Below are positions 1 through 8,911 of a stretch of 64,000 nucleotides of DNA, in pieces. Under the pieces are notes generated by a model. It saw only the letters and a list, made by a program, of their open reading frames with translations. It was not told where the DNA came from and ran no database searches. Position 1 is the first letter of the stretch. Each line of letters opens with the position of its first letter. The position numbers were made by a program, and so were the translations under genes. Source of the stretch: Yoonia ponticola (GTDB lineage: Bacteria; Pseudomonadota; Alphaproteobacteria; Rhodobacterales; Rhodobacteraceae); NCBI RefSeq assembly GCF_014199395.1, contig NZ_JACIJM010000004.1, forward strand, positions 248,001-312,000, given 5' to 3'.

Positions 1-67
1 CCAACAAAAGACCAACCACGCAGGTCAGCCAGATCATGGTTTGCTTAAATGCGGAAATCTGAAGCAT
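1..67 (-). CDS. secD: Protein translocase subunit SecD, 5' end only
   Basis: Reading leftward from an ATG at 65-67 the frame gives MLQISAFKQTMIWLTCVVGL and runs off the window edge. A short basic N-terminus followed at once by a hydrophobic segment is typical of alphaproteobacterial SecD, the large inner-membrane subunit of the SecDF-YajC complex that helps complete Sec-dependent export. A strong SD sequence (GGGGAGG, 77-83) lies 9 nt upstream. The gene follows yajC on the same strand with about 45 nt between them, and yajC-secD-secF is a common bacterial order. Only 22 codons are visible, so the call rests mainly on synteny and this N-terminus. Confidence 0.75.
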   Translation of the reverse strand, partial: MLQISAFKQTMIWLTCVVGLLL

Positions 68-112
68 CGGTTGTGGCCTCCCCGGCCAAAAATCAAGCGC
101 GTTTGGTCGCGT

Positions 113-394
113 TTACTTGGCTGGTTCTGTCTTGCTCACAACGGTCGCGATTGTGGACCGAACAACGCGAACATTCACGCCTTGTGCAATTTCAACTTCA
201 ACTTCGTTGCTGTCGTCTTTGACTTTGGTCACTTTGCCCATCACGCCGCCTTGGGTGATGACCTGATCGCCCCGACGCAGCGCGGTTACCATCGCCTGAT
301 GTTCTTTCAGTTTTTTCTGCTGTGGGCGGATCAGCAAGAAATACATGATCCCGAAAATAAGCAGCAGTGGCACAAGTGATTGAATGCCGTCCAT
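113..394 (-). CDS. yajC: Preprotein translocase subunit YajC
   Basis: This 93-residue inner-membrane protein is the small accessory subunit of SecDF-YajC. The frame is open further upstream (to 430), but the ATG at 392-394 (MDGIQSL...) has a GGGGAC SD about 6 nt upstream and matches the family N-terminus. One transmembrane helix covers roughly residues 5-22 and ends in the hallmark IRPQQKK. A cytosolic YajC domain follows, with RRGDQVITQGGVMGKV near residue 40. It sits directly upstream of secD and divergent from serS. Confidence 0.95.
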   Translation of the reverse strand: MDGIQSLVPLLLIFGIMYFLLIRPQQKKLKEHQAMVTALRRGDQVITQGGVMGKVTKVKDDSNEVEVEIAQGVNVRVVRSTIATVVSKTEPAK

Positions 395-599
395 GGATAG
401 TCCCCAGTCTTTATTGTCTATGGCAGGCAAGGCTGCCCACGTTTGATGTTAGATCAGGCACACAGCCCGAAGTCGCGGCACATTAGGTTGGAGCGCCCAA
501 AATGGCAACGCGACATCTGCGCTTTTCGTGGTTCACAGCACCCTTTGTTTCAGGCATATGGGGGCACGTTTTACAACTTTCCAGACAAGGACTGAACAA

Positions 600-1889
600 A
601 TGCATGATATCCGCATGATCCGTGACAATCCCGCCGCCTTTGATGCGGCCCTGTCCCGCCGTGGCGATGCAGCTTTGTCGTCCGAGATTCTGGCGATCGA
701 CACAGCCCGCCGCGAGAAAATTCAGGCAGCCGAAAACGCGCAGGCCGATGCAAACAAGGCCGCCAAAGAAGTAGGCGCCGCCAAAGGCCGCGGTGACGAG
801 GATGAATTCCAACGCCTGCGTGCTTTGGTCTCCGAGAAAAAAGCGGACATCGCGCGGCTGAACGACGAAGCCAAAACCGAAGACCAGCGCCTGACCGACC
901 TTCTCGCCACGATCCCGAACTTGCCATACGACGACGTGCCAGACGGCGCTGACGAGAACGATAACGTCGAAGTGAAAACGTGGGGCAGCGTTCCTGACAT
1001 GAGTTTTGCCAAGGAACACTTTGAAATCCCTGCCGCAATGCCGGGTTTGGATTTTGCGACGGCTGGCAAAACATCGGGCTCGCGCTTTGTGAACATGAAA
1101 GGCGCAGTCGCCCGCGTTCACCGCGCATTGGGTCAGTTTATGATCGACGTGCATGTCGAGGAAAACGGGCTCGAGGAAATCTCGACACCCGTTCTGGTCC
1201 GTGACGAGGCGATGTACGGCACCGACAAACTGCCGAAATTCAGCGAGGACAGCTACCAAACAACCAACGGCTGGTGGCTGATCTCAACCTCCGAAATCAC
1301 GCTGACATACTCCGTCGCAGGTGACGTGCTCGAAGCATCCGACCTACCCCGCCGCATGACCGCGCATACGCTGTGCTTCCGCTCTGAAGCCGGTTCCGCA
1401 GGCCGCGATACATCCGGTATGTTGCGCCAGCATCAGTTCGAGAAAGTCGAGATGGTTACAATCTGCCACCCTGACACATCAGATGACGAACAAAAACGGA
1501 TGCTGCGCTGCGCCGAAGATATCCTAGAGCGTCTCGAAGTTCCCTACCGCACAGTGCTGCTTTGCACAGGTGACATGGGCTTTGGTGCACGTCGGACCTA
1601 TGATATTGAGGCATGGTTGCCCGGTCAAAACGCCTACCGCGAGATTTCTTCGGTTTCCACGACTGGCGACTTCCAAGCGCGCCGCATGAACGCCCGTTTC
1701 AAGCCCGAAGGCGGCGGCAAGCCTGAATTCGTCCACACGCTGAACGGCTCTGGCCTTGCGGTGGGGCGTGCTTTGATCGCTGTGCTGGAAAACGGTCAAC
1801 AGGAAGATGGGTCCATCAATCTGCCAACGGCCCTGCACCCGTATCTGCGTGGCAAAACCAGCATCAGCGCTGACGGCACACTCGTTTAA
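600..1889 (+). CDS. serS: Serine--tRNA ligase
   Basis: This 429-residue class II aminoacyl-tRNA synthetase charges tRNA-Ser (and tRNA-Sec where present). Residues 30-100 are the charged two-helix coiled-coil arm that reads the tRNA-Ser long variable arm. The catalytic core shows a [13 protein letters not shown] stretch at 196-208, class II motif 2 around residues 259-285 ([13 protein letters not shown]), and motif 3 near the C-terminus ([15 protein letters not shown]). The open frame extends to 528, but the ATG at 600 gives the conserved [14 protein letters not shown] start and the family length of about 430 residues. The TAA stop lies in a TTAA tetramer that also supplies the stop of the convergent DUF2235 gene. 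Confidence 0.97.
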   Translation: MHDIRMIRDNPAAFDAALSRRGDAALSSEILAIDTARREKIQAAENAQADANKAAKEVGAAKGRGDEDEFQRLRALVSEKKADIARLNDEAKTEDQRLTDLLATIPNLPYDDVPDGADENDNVEVKTWGSVPDMSFAKEHFEIPAAMPGLDFATAGKTSGSRFVNMKGAVARVHRALGQFMIDVHVEENGLEEISTPVLVRDEAMYGTDKLPKFSEDSYQTTNGWWLISTSEITLTYSVAGDVLEASDLPRRMTAHTLCFRSEAGSAGRDTSGMLRQHQFEKVEMVTICHPDTSDDEQKRMLRCAEDILERLEVPYRTVLLCTGDMGFGARRTYDIEAWLPGQNAYREISSVSTTGDFQARRMNARFKPEGGGKPEFVHTLNGSGLAVGRALIAVLENGQQEDGSINLPTALHPYLRGKTSISADGTLV

Positions 1890-3073
1890 TCAGGTAGCAG
1901 CGGGTCCTTACCAAGCGCCCGCTGCACCGCATCCATCACGTTCGCCAGCGATCCGGGCCTGTAATTTGCGTCACAAGCAATCCGCGCCCGCGTCACCTCT
2001 GACACCGTAATCGGATCAGTTGGGCCGACGCGATCCCGCGAAAATCGCTCCATAAATCCGTCAAACATGCCGGCCTTTTTGCCGCGCACCGTTTCGCGCA
2101 CGTTGTAATTGCCCGCAATCCGGTCGATCACCTCTGGCCGCATATCCAGCCCCGCATTCACAGCGCCCTCAGCGATCCAGCCAAAGCTTGCGGCTGCCAG
2201 CCCGTCCTTTTCAACGCCGCCACCAATCGTGCTGTGATCGCCCGGAAACCATTCTTGACGGTACGGCCACGTGCCAACCTGTTTGGGGTCCAACGACACA
2301 TCATCCTCGCCCGCAATCGCGACCTTATTCAGTCTGTCCAGATTATCCCACAACGTTGGCGGAAACGTCCGCCGCCGCTCGTCAATCGCCACCGCATGAC
2401 GGGCTGACAACACACTGCGCGACAGCTCCATGTCGTGGAACTTGTACTTTTTGTTCAGCAGTTTGGCCGCCGCCAGAAAACCCGGAACGCCCAAAGCGCC
2501 CACCGTATCCCAAACGCCCACGTATTTCAGGTTCAGCCTGACGCACAGCCCCGCTTTGGTCTGCACCCGCCAGTTATATTCGGCGTCGCTGGTGGCGGTA
2601 TAAGGCGAAAAATCACGGCGGAACAGGAAGCTCTGCGGGTCGTCCGGTTTGGTGTTTTCATCACGTGACCGATAGCGGTCCAGTGCCTCTGACACCCGCC
2701 CCACCGCATCGCGCGGCGGGATACCACACGACCGGATCAAGCCCACGAGCGACCGCGCCGTATAGGCCCCGCGTGAAAAGCCAAAGATGAACACCTCATC
2801 CCCCGGCTCGTAGCAGAACACCAATGCACGGTAGACCTCTTCGATGTTCTCGGTCAGTCCCCAACCCAAGGCACCGCCGCCGAATTTGTCCAAAACTTTG
2901 GCCAGCTTGCTACTACCGCGCCCCGACCCCACGCCGATCTGATAAATCACCTGCTGGGTCATTCCGTCTTCGGCGGTCAGCCGCACCGCTTGCGCCATGC
3001 GAACCACGTTTGTCGGGTGCGGCGCGTCATGCCGGTTCCATGTGCCGTCGCAAAAGATCGCAATGCGTTTCAT
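1886..3073 (-). CDS. DUF2235 domain alpha/beta-hydrolase-like protein
   Basis: A 395-residue protein of the DUF2235 family. The N-terminus [13 protein letters not shown] carries the family CDGT signature, and [10 protein letters not shown] at about 98-107 is a nucleophile elbow with Ser100 as the likely catalytic serine. The C-terminal half keeps [10 protein letters not shown], probably supplying the acid/histidine part of the triad. Some DUF2235 proteins are type VI secretion phospholipase effectors (Tle1-like), but this one has no signal peptide and no VgrG, Hcp or immunity neighbour. A cytosolic esterase or phospholipase of unknown substrate is therefore the safest reading. Its TAA overlaps the serS stop in the shared TTAA. 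Confidence 0.85.
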   Translation of the reverse strand: MKRIAIFCDGTWNRHDAPHPTNVVRMAQAVRLTAEDGMTQQVIYQIGVGSGRGSSKLAKVLDKFGGGALGWGLTENIEEVYRALVFCYEPGDEVFIFGFSRGAYTARSLVGLIRSCGIPPRDAVGRVSEALDRYRSRDENTKPDDPQSFLFRRDFSPYTATSDAEYNWRVQTKAGLCVRLNLKYVGVWDTVGALGVPGFLAAAKLLNKKYKFHDMELSRSVLSARHAVAIDERRRTFPPTLWDNLDRLNKVAIAGEDDVSLDPKQVGTWPYRQEWFPGDHSTIGGGVEKDGLAAASFGWIAEGAVNAGLDMRPEVIDRIAGNYNVRETVRGKKAGMFDGFMERFSRDRVGPTDPITVSEVTRARIACDANYRPGSLANVMDAVQRALGKDPLLPD

Positions 3074-3180
3074 CGTGGGTGCCTCCGTTTTAGAAAGCCT
3101 GATAGATTTCCCCTACGTCAACAAGTCTGCTTTTCCTGACCTAAAAATGAACCAAACCGCGCGTCAGGCGTATTCATAGT

Positions 3181-3894
3181 ATGAAACAAGCTGTCCTCAC
3201 CCTTCTGTTCACCGCGAGTTTTGTGATCTCGCCCGCTTTCACAACCTTCACCGGTTTTGAATCCAACCAACTGCCGATCCCGCAGGTTGATCCGCCGATC
3301 CAGCCCGCAGGCTATGCCTTTAGCATCTGGGGGCTGATTTATGCGTGGCTGGTGGTGTCAGCAGTCTTTGGACTGTGGAAGCGTGACGACGACCCCGCGT
3401 GGAACGCCGCCCGCCCGTATCTGATCGCGAGTCTGGTGATTGGGACGCCGTGGCTCTACGTGGCTACACAAAGCGCTGTTCTGGCGACGGTGATGATTAT
3501 CGCAATGGCAATCACCGCGATCATGGCCTTTTTGCGCACGCCCGTATTTGACCGCTGGTTGCTGCGCGTGCCTGTCGCAATCTACGCAGGTTGGCTGACC
3601 GCCGCGTCATTTGTGTCCATCGGCAGCACCATGGCGGGCTATGGTGTGGCGTCTGACAGCCTTGGTTGGGCTTATGTCGGGATTGCGGGCGCGTTGATCG
3701 TGGCGCTCGCCGTCTTTGCAAAGCTGCCGTCAGCGGCCTATCTGCTGACCATCGTCTGGGCTTTGGTCGGTATTATCGTGGCCAACCAAACTGGACCGCA
3801 ATCCGTCGTCTGGTTGGCGCAAGGCGGGATCGCCGCCTTGCTGATCGTTATGATTTGGACTTACCTGCGCGGTCGGTCGTCCCAGCCTTACTAA
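3181..3894 (+). CDS. TspO/MBR-like polytopic membrane protein
   Basis: A 237-residue, very hydrophobic protein with about six or seven predicted transmembrane segments and almost no soluble loops. The segment [20 protein letters not shown] near residues 40-60 resembles the conserved first motif of tryptophan-rich sensory (TspO/MBR-related) proteins, which bind porphyrins or related ligands in the membrane. The rest is too divergent to be sure, so the ligand and function are unknown. Residues 1-20 look like a signal anchor. The last 47 nt overlap the 3' end of the convergent der gene, an unusually long antisense overlap of two coding ends. Confidence 0.6.
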   Translation: MKQAVLTLLFTASFVISPAFTTFTGFESNQLPIPQVDPPIQPAGYAFSIWGLIYAWLVVSAVFGLWKRDDDPAWNAARPYLIASLVIGTPWLYVATQSAVLATVMIIAMAITAIMAFLRTPVFDRWLLRVPVAIYAGWLTAASFVSIGSTMAGYGVASDSLGWAYVGIAGALIVALAVFAKLPSAAYLLTIVWALVGIIVANQTGPQSVVWLAQGGIAALLIVMIWTYLRGRSSQPY

Positions 3895-5329
3895 GGTGCT
3901 TGGACAGGCGTGACGGCTGCGACGTTTTCTTATCTTTATAAGGGTTCTTGTCGCCCTGGTCGCGCAAATACAACCGGATCGGTGTGCCCGGCATATCAAA
4001 GTCGTTACGCAAGCCGTTAACCAAATAGCGACGGTAGCTTTCCGGCACCAGATCAGGGAACGACGACATCACAACAAAGGCTGGCGGACGGGTTTTCACC
4101 TGTGTCGCGTAGCGCATCTTGATCCGACGACCACCGGGTGCGGGCGGCGGGTGCTGTTCCAGCATCCCCGTCAGCCAACGGTTCAATTGCGCCGTCGTGG
4201 CACGTGTGTTCCAAACCTGATGCGCGCGCATGATTGCTTGCTGCAAACGGTCCAGACCTTTGCCCGTTTTCGCGGACACAGTCACCAAAGGCGCACCTTT
4301 GAGCTGCGGCAGGAGACGCGCAAATTCTTCTTTCAGCTCTTTAAGCTTGTCTTGCTTGTTCTCTTCAACGTCCCATTTGTTCACCGCAATCACCACGGCG
4401 CGGCCTTCACGTTCCGCCAAATCGGCAATCCGTAAATCCTGCTGCTCAAACGGAATTTCCGCATCAAGCAAGACCACAACAACTTCGGCAAATTTCACAG
4501 CACGCAAACCATCAGACACGGACAGCTTTTCCAGCTTCTCCTGCACCTTGGCTTTTTTGCGCATACCCGCGGTGTCAAAAATCCGCATCGGCACGCCGTC
4601 CCAATCTTGCTGGACGGAAATCGCATCGCGGGTGATGCCAGCCTCTGGGCCGGTCAGCAGACGCTCTTCGCCGATGATCTGGTTAATCAACGTGGATTTC
4701 CCCGCGTTCGGGCGGCCCACGACGGCAATCTGTAATGGCTTCTCGCGGGTAGGCACGCGAATGGCATCAATGTCGTCGTCATCCGACACATCAACATCAA
4801 CATCCGGCGCATCAGCTTCGGCTTTTTCGACGTTGGCGTCATAGATCGGACGCAGCACGTCCATCAATTCGCCCATGCCTTCGCCGTGTTCAGCAGATAT
4901 GCGGATCGGCTCACCCAAGCCTAACGCATAGGCCTCAAGGATCGTCGCGTCAGCCGCGCGGCCTTCGCCTTTGTTCGCAGCCAGAATGACGTTCGCGTTT
5001 TTCTTGCGCAAAATCTCGGCAAAGACCTGATCCGCAGGCAGAACCCCTGCCCGTGCGTCGATCATGAAAAGACACACATCAGCCATCTCAACGGCCCGTT
5101 CGGTGAGGCGACGCATCCGTCCTTGCAGACTATCATCGGTCGCATCTTCCAATCCAGCAGAATCAATCACCGTGAATTTGAGGTCAGCAATCCGTCCCGC
5201 ACCTTCGCGCAGGTCACGTGTCACCCCCGGCTGGTCATCAACCAAAGCCAGTTTTTTCCCAACCAAGCGGTTGAAAAGAGTGGATTTCCCGACATTGGGA
5301 CGACCCACGATTGCGAGGGTAAAACTCAT
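3848..5329 (-). CDS. der: Ribosome biogenesis GTPase Der (EngA)
   Basis: This 493-residue tandem-domain GTPase acts in maturation of the 50S subunit. Domain 1 has its P-loop GRPNVGKST at about 9-17 and G3 DSAGL near 56-60. Its G4 reads ANKGE rather than NKxD, which is usual for alphaproteobacterial domain 1. Domain 2 has GRPNAGKST at 205-213, DTAGM, and NKWD. A KH-like C-terminal domain follows, and the basic tail fits rRNA binding. It is downstream of bamB (36 nt gap) and the YfgM-like gene, the yfgM-bamB-der order also known in Enterobacteria. Its 3' end overlaps the TspO-like gene by 47 nt. Confidence 0.97.
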   Translation of the reverse strand: MSFTLAIVGRPNVGKSTLFNRLVGKKLALVDDQPGVTRDLREGAGRIADLKFTVIDSAGLEDATDDSLQGRMRRLTERAVEMADVCLFMIDARAGVLPADQVFAEILRKKNANVILAANKGEGRAADATILEAYALGLGEPIRISAEHGEGMGELMDVLRPIYDANVEKAEADAPDVDVDVSDDDDIDAIRVPTREKPLQIAVVGRPNAGKSTLINQIIGEERLLTGPEAGITRDAISVQQDWDGVPMRIFDTAGMRKKAKVQEKLEKLSVSDGLRAVKFAEVVVVLLDAEIPFEQQDLRIADLAEREGRAVVIAVNKWDVEENKQDKLKELKEEFARLLPQLKGAPLVTVSAKTGKGLDRLQQAIMRAHQVWNTRATTAQLNRWLTGMLEQHPPPAPGGRRIKMRYATQVKTRPPAFVVMSSFPDLVPESYRRYLVNGLRNDFDMPGTPIRLYLRDQGDKNPYKDKKTSQPSRLSKHLSKAGTTDRAGKSKS

Positions 5330-5365
5330 GCTTCTTCTCCTAGCCGGAGCAGCGAAAGGCGCAGC

Positions 5366-6664
5366 TTACCGGAACGCGTGCAATTGCCCTGTTTTCGAGA
5401 CAACGTAAAGGGTCTGTCCCGCAACAACTGGATTTGAGGCCGCACCACCTTCAATCGGGATCGCCCCGACCAATGCGCCGGAGACCGGATCGAACTGGCG
5501 GATCACCCCGTCAGACGAGGCGACGACCAGACGACCGCCTGCCAAAACCGGACCGTAATGGGCCACAACTTCGTTCGAGCTGCCGAATGTGCCAGCTTCA
5601 ACCAGTCCGGGCAGTTGTACCTTCCAAACCGGTGTGCCGTCGCTGTCGTTCAGACGGATCAACTCGTTCACATCGTTTACCACAAAAACGGAATTGCCAA
5701 CAGGCCAAACAGGGCTGATCGCCCCTTCGCTTGCTGTCCAGATGCGGTCGCCGTTTGACGCGTCCAGTTTGACGATCTGTCCGGCAAAGTTGCCGACGTA
5801 GACGCTATCACCACGGATCACAGGATCGCCCGCAATATCGCTGATCGTGGCCGCAGCACTGCCAGCACGTGCGCCAGAGATCACAGTGGACCAGCGGCGC
5901 AGTCCGCCTTCGGGGAATGTCGCGATGACTTCACCAGACGGGAATGGGAACACGGCAATGTCGCTATCAACAGCCGCACCAGCACCGCCCGCAAACACAC
6001 CCAACGCAGGGGTTGCGGTCAACTGCCAGCGAATACGGCCATCGGCCACGTCCAGCGCCCAACCTGTGCCGTCACGGCCCACGATATACGCCAGATCACC
6101 AAACACGGTTGGGGCAGACACGCCCGGCGCGTCCAGATCTTGGGTCCAGATTTCGCCACCCGATGCAGCGTCCAACACCACAACTTCGCCAAATCCGGTT
6201 GTTACAAACACACGAGACCCCGACACAGCCACGCCGCCGCCAGATGTATCACCCAGCGCACTGCTGCCCGGTGTCAGGTTCGCTGACCACAGACGCGCAC
6301 CGTTCGTGGCAGTCGCCGTCACCGTGGCACGGGAATCAAGCATGTAGATCACACCGTTCGACACCACAGGTTCTGCGGTGATCCGTGCGCGGCGGCTATC
6401 GCCTTCACCGATGGACACGGCAAACAACTGCTGCGGTGTGGCGGACAGTGCCGCATGCGACAACTGGTGCGACGCGTTGCCATTGCGGTGCGTCCACGAT
6501 GCGTTTGCAGATTGGGCCGGTAGCGAGATTGGCAACGCTTGGTTCACGGTGTTTTGCTGCGGGCGAATGTCGAAACGCTCCCCTGGCAGGATCACATCTG
6601 TTTCACCACAGCCAACCACCAACGCCAAGGCGCATACGGCACTCATTCGGAAATAACCTGTCAC
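5366..6664 (-). CDS. bamB: BamB-like outer-membrane assembly lipoprotein, PQQ/beta-propeller
   Basis: A 432-residue exported lipoprotein with an N-terminal signal ending in lipobox LVVGC (Cys19 lipidated after cleavage). Repeated blades of the PQQ-like beta-propeller type follow, with repeated pairings such as GVIYMLDSRATVTA, GEVVVLDAASGGEIW and GQIVKLDASNGDRIW. It is the likely BamB subunit of the BAM complex that inserts beta-barrel proteins in the outer membrane. GTG at 6662-6664 is preferred because GAAGGGGC lies 7-8 nt upstream; the internal ATG at 6644-6646 has only a weak SD but would still give a lipoprotein. Clustering with a YfgM-like protein and der supports the call. Confidence 0.9.
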   Translation of the reverse strand: MTGYFRMSAVCALALVVGCGETDVILPGERFDIRPQQNTVNQALPISLPAQSANASWTHRNGNASHQLSHAALSATPQQLFAVSIGEGDSRRARITAEPVVSNGVIYMLDSRATVTATATNGARLWSANLTPGSSALGDTSGGGVAVSGSRVFVTTGFGEVVVLDAASGGEIWTQDLDAPGVSAPTVFGDLAYIVGRDGTGWALDVADGRIRWQLTATPALGVFAGGAGAAVDSDIAVFPFPSGEVIATFPEGGLRRWSTVISGARAGSAAATISDIAGDPVIRGDSVYVGNFAGQIVKLDASNGDRIWTASEGAISPVWPVGNSVFVVNDVNELIRLNDSDGTPVWKVQLPGLVEAGTFGSSNEVVAHYGPVLAGGRLVVASSDGVIRQFDPVSGALVGAIPIEGGAASNPVVAGQTLYVVSKTGQLHAFR

Positions 6665-6705
6665 GACGATTGCCCCTTCGCGATCTTCTTCTTATCCACC
6701 ACGGG

Positions 6706-7377
6706 CTATTCAGCAGCCGTTGCGGGTTCTACTTCGTCTTCTTCGCCAAGCGCTATCATCAAGGTTTGCGCCCGATCACGCAAGCCCCGAGACACAGCGG
6801 CGTCTTCCAGTATCGCTTTCAATCCGGTGACAGCAGCCTCAGTGTCGCCCGCTGCAATATCCATGATCGCGATTTGCTCCATAGCAAGCAAGCGGTACGG
6901 CAAGCCCGGCACAGCCAAAGATTGCAACATCTGGCGACGCGCAGCAGGATCTTCACCTTCGATTACGATGATTGCAGATTTGAAAACAGCCACATCGCGG
7001 TAGACTTGCGGCGTCGCACTATCGGTCACAATCGCGTCCAACGTGGCTTTTGCCGCCGCCAGATCACCTGCGTTTTGTTGTGCAGCAGCGGTCAACAGCC
7101 CTGCCACAGCGGACGCAGGCCCGTCGGTCGTCACAGCAGCCAAGGCCGCCGCACGTTCGTCCACATCATCTTTTTCAAGCGCATCCAGTAGTGCATCACC
7201 TGCGGCTTGGGACGACGCGCGTGTCTGTGCTTTGGTCCATTCGGAATAAGCGGCCCCGCCGACCAACACGACGATCAGCGTCACCGCGATCCAGCCGTAT
7301 TTCTTGACGTATCCGAACAGCTGGTCCTTGCGGACTTCTTCAGACACTTCGTTGATAAAACTATCGCTGTCGCTCAC
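6706..7377 (-). CDS. YfgM-like TPR protein, BamB partner
   Basis: A 223-residue membrane-anchored periplasmic protein. After a short cytosolic N-terminus (SDSDSFINEVSEEVRKD) one helix at about 28-46 (WIAVTLIVVLVGGAAYSEW) anchors a helical TPR-type domain, matching the YfgM/TPR_21 architecture. In E. coli YfgM works with PpiD at the Sec translocon and its gene precedes bamB, as here. The long frame begins at 7497, but the GTG at 7375-7377 has a GAGGGGG SD 6 nt upstream and gives the expected N-terminus, so that start is used. The C-terminus is Glu/Ala-rich. Confidence 0.85.
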   Translation of the reverse strand: MSDSDSFINEVSEEVRKDQLFGYVKKYGWIAVTLIVVLVGGAAYSEWTKAQTRASSQAAGDALLDALEKDDVDERAAALAAVTTDGPASAVAGLLTAAAQQNAGDLAAAKATLDAIVTDSATPQVYRDVAVFKSAIIVIEGEDPAARRQMLQSLAVPGLPYRLLAMEQIAIMDIAAGDTEAAVTGLKAILEDAAVSRGLRDRAQTLMIALGEEDEVEPATAAE

Positions 7378-7678
7378 GGTATCCCCCTCATTGCACCGCA
7401 TTATTTCAGGGGCGCAATATGACTTTCCGGTGGTACATATCGCGAAGGCTGGCAGATTGCCAAGACCCCACCGCCTCACGATCCTGAGCATCGGCAATTT
7501 AGTGTGCCTGCGCGCCGATGCGGCAGTGCAGAGAACAACCTTGCGAAAAAGCCCTAAAAGACCTAAAAGTCGGCAATATATTGCCGTGGTCTTTCGTCAG
7601 TCCTGACCGCTCATTTGACGACAAAAGCATGCAGACGACCTTCTTTTTTCTGCTGCAAACCAGCGCGAAGGCCAGACT
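7378..7678. other. Divergent intergenic region between yfgM-like gene and RND operon
   Basis: About 300 bp hold the outward-facing starts of two operons. The open frames crossing it on the minus strand have no SD or recognisable sequence. The feature that stands out is a perfect palindrome at 7571-7586, with a matching half-site CGGCAAT at 7493-7499. No gene is supported. Confidence 0.6.
7571..7586. promoter_or_regulatory. Perfect 16-bp palindrome, candidate operator of the RND pump
   Basis: CGGCAATATATTGCCG is fully self-complementary and lies 92 bp upstream of the RND adaptor start. A half-site (CGGCAAT) occurs about 75 bp further upstream. Its size and symmetry suit a TetR- or MarR-type dimer, the usual local repressors of RND pumps. 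No such regulator gene is adjacent, so function is inferred. Confidence 0.45.
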
Positions 7679-8911
7679 ATGAAGATAATCCCAATCATTA
7701 CCGCAATCTTGGTTGCGGCTATTCTGGGCCTGCTTGTACTGCAACGGGACCGCGTTCTGGCCTTTGCCAAGGGACCCGATACGGACATCACCGTGGTTGA
7801 TCCGGCCACCCCTGCACCAGAGGTCGCCACACGCGATCATATCGTGCGGGTTGTGGCCTTGGCATCAACGGCACGCAACATCGACAGCGCCGTGATCCTG
7901 CGCGGCCGCACAGAGGCCGCGCGTCAAGTAAATGTCTCTGGCGAGACGTCAGGCCTGATTATATCCGAGCCGATCCACAAAGGCGCTTATGTTGCCCAAG
8001 GCGACACGCTCTGCGAATTGGCCCCCGGCACCCGCATCGCCAGTCTGGCCGAAGCCCGCGCCCGCCTTGCCGAAGCACGCGGTCGTGTCCCCGAAGCCGC
8101 AGCCGCCATCGCCGAAGCTCAAGCCCGCCTGCGCGAAGCCAACATCAACGTCGAAAACGCCCGCCGCTTGAATGAACGCGGTGTCAGCTCTGAAACGCAG
8201 CTGATCAGCGCCGAGGCCGCATCTGAGGCCGCACTCGCAGGATTGCAACGCGCCCAATCCGGCACAGCATCCGCGCAAGCAGGCATTGAGGCTGCATCAG
8301 CAGGTGTCGCCGCCGCCGAAGCCGAGATTGACCGCCTGACGATCCACGCGCCCTTCAGCGGCTTGTTGGAAACCGACACGGCGGAGCTGGGCACACTGAT
8401 GCAGCCCGGTGCGTCGTGTGCCACGATTGTGCAGCTCGACCCGATCAAACTGGTGGGATTCGTGCCGGAAACCGACGTGGCCAAGGTCACAGTCGGGGCC
8501 ATGACCCGCGCGACGCTCGCCACTGGCGCAGAGATCACCGGACAAGTCACCTTTCTGTCGCGCTCTGCCGACGAGACCACCCGCACCTTCCGCGTGGAAG
8601 TCGAAGTGCCGAATGCAGACAGCAAAGTCAGCGCAGGCCAGACGGTCGAAATCGTCGTGGCCTCTGACGGGCGCAATGCCCACCTGATCCCGCAGTCATC
8701 GCTCACACTCAACGACGAGGGCGCATTGGGCGTGCGCACGGTCGCGGCAGACAGCACCGCCTTGTTCATGCCCGTGACCATGTTGACCGACACCGTGGAT
8801 GGCGTCTGGGTCGCGGACCTGCCTGACCGCGTGAACATCATCACCATCGGCCAAGAATTTGTCATCGACGGTGTAACAGTTGAACCGACCTACACGGCGG
8901 TCAAAGGATGA
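7679..8911 (+). CDS. RND efflux periplasmic adaptor (HlyD/MFP family)
   Basis: A 410-residue membrane fusion protein linking an RND permease to an outer-membrane channel. The N-terminal signal anchor (IIPIITAILVAAILGLLVL) is followed by a biotinyl-lipoyl-like domain (SGETSGLIISEPIHKGAYV near 95-115). A long Ala/Glu-rich coiled-coil hairpin covers about 120-215. The second lipoyl half (IHAPFSGLLETDTAELGT) and a beta-barrel domain complete the fold. The stop overlaps the permease start (ATGA), so the two are translationally coupled. No TolC homologue is nearby; an unlinked one is presumably used. Confidence 0.92.
   Translation: MKIIPIITAILVAAILGLLVLQRDRVLAFAKGPDTDITVVDPATPAPEVATRDHIVRVVALASTARNIDSAVILRGRTEAARQVNVSGETSGLIISEPIHKGAYVAQGDTLCELAPGTRIASLAEARARLAEARGRVPEAAAAIAEAQARLREANINVENARRLNERGVSSETQLISAEAASEAALAGLQRAQSGTASAQAGIEAASAGVAAAEAEIDRLTIHAPFSGLLETDTAELGTLMQPGASCATIVQLDPIKLVGFVPETDVAKVTVGAMTRATLATGAEITGQVTFLSRSADETTRTFRVEVEVPNADSKVSAGQTVEIVVASDGRNAHLIPQSSLTLNDEGALGVRTVAADSTALFMPVTMLTDTVDGVWVADLPDRVNIITIGQEFVIDGVTVEPTYTAVKG

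Noticed and set aside
7499-7840. Minus-strand ORF across the RND promoter region
   Set aside because: It crosses the start of the RND adaptor gene antisense and has no recognisable domain or good start.
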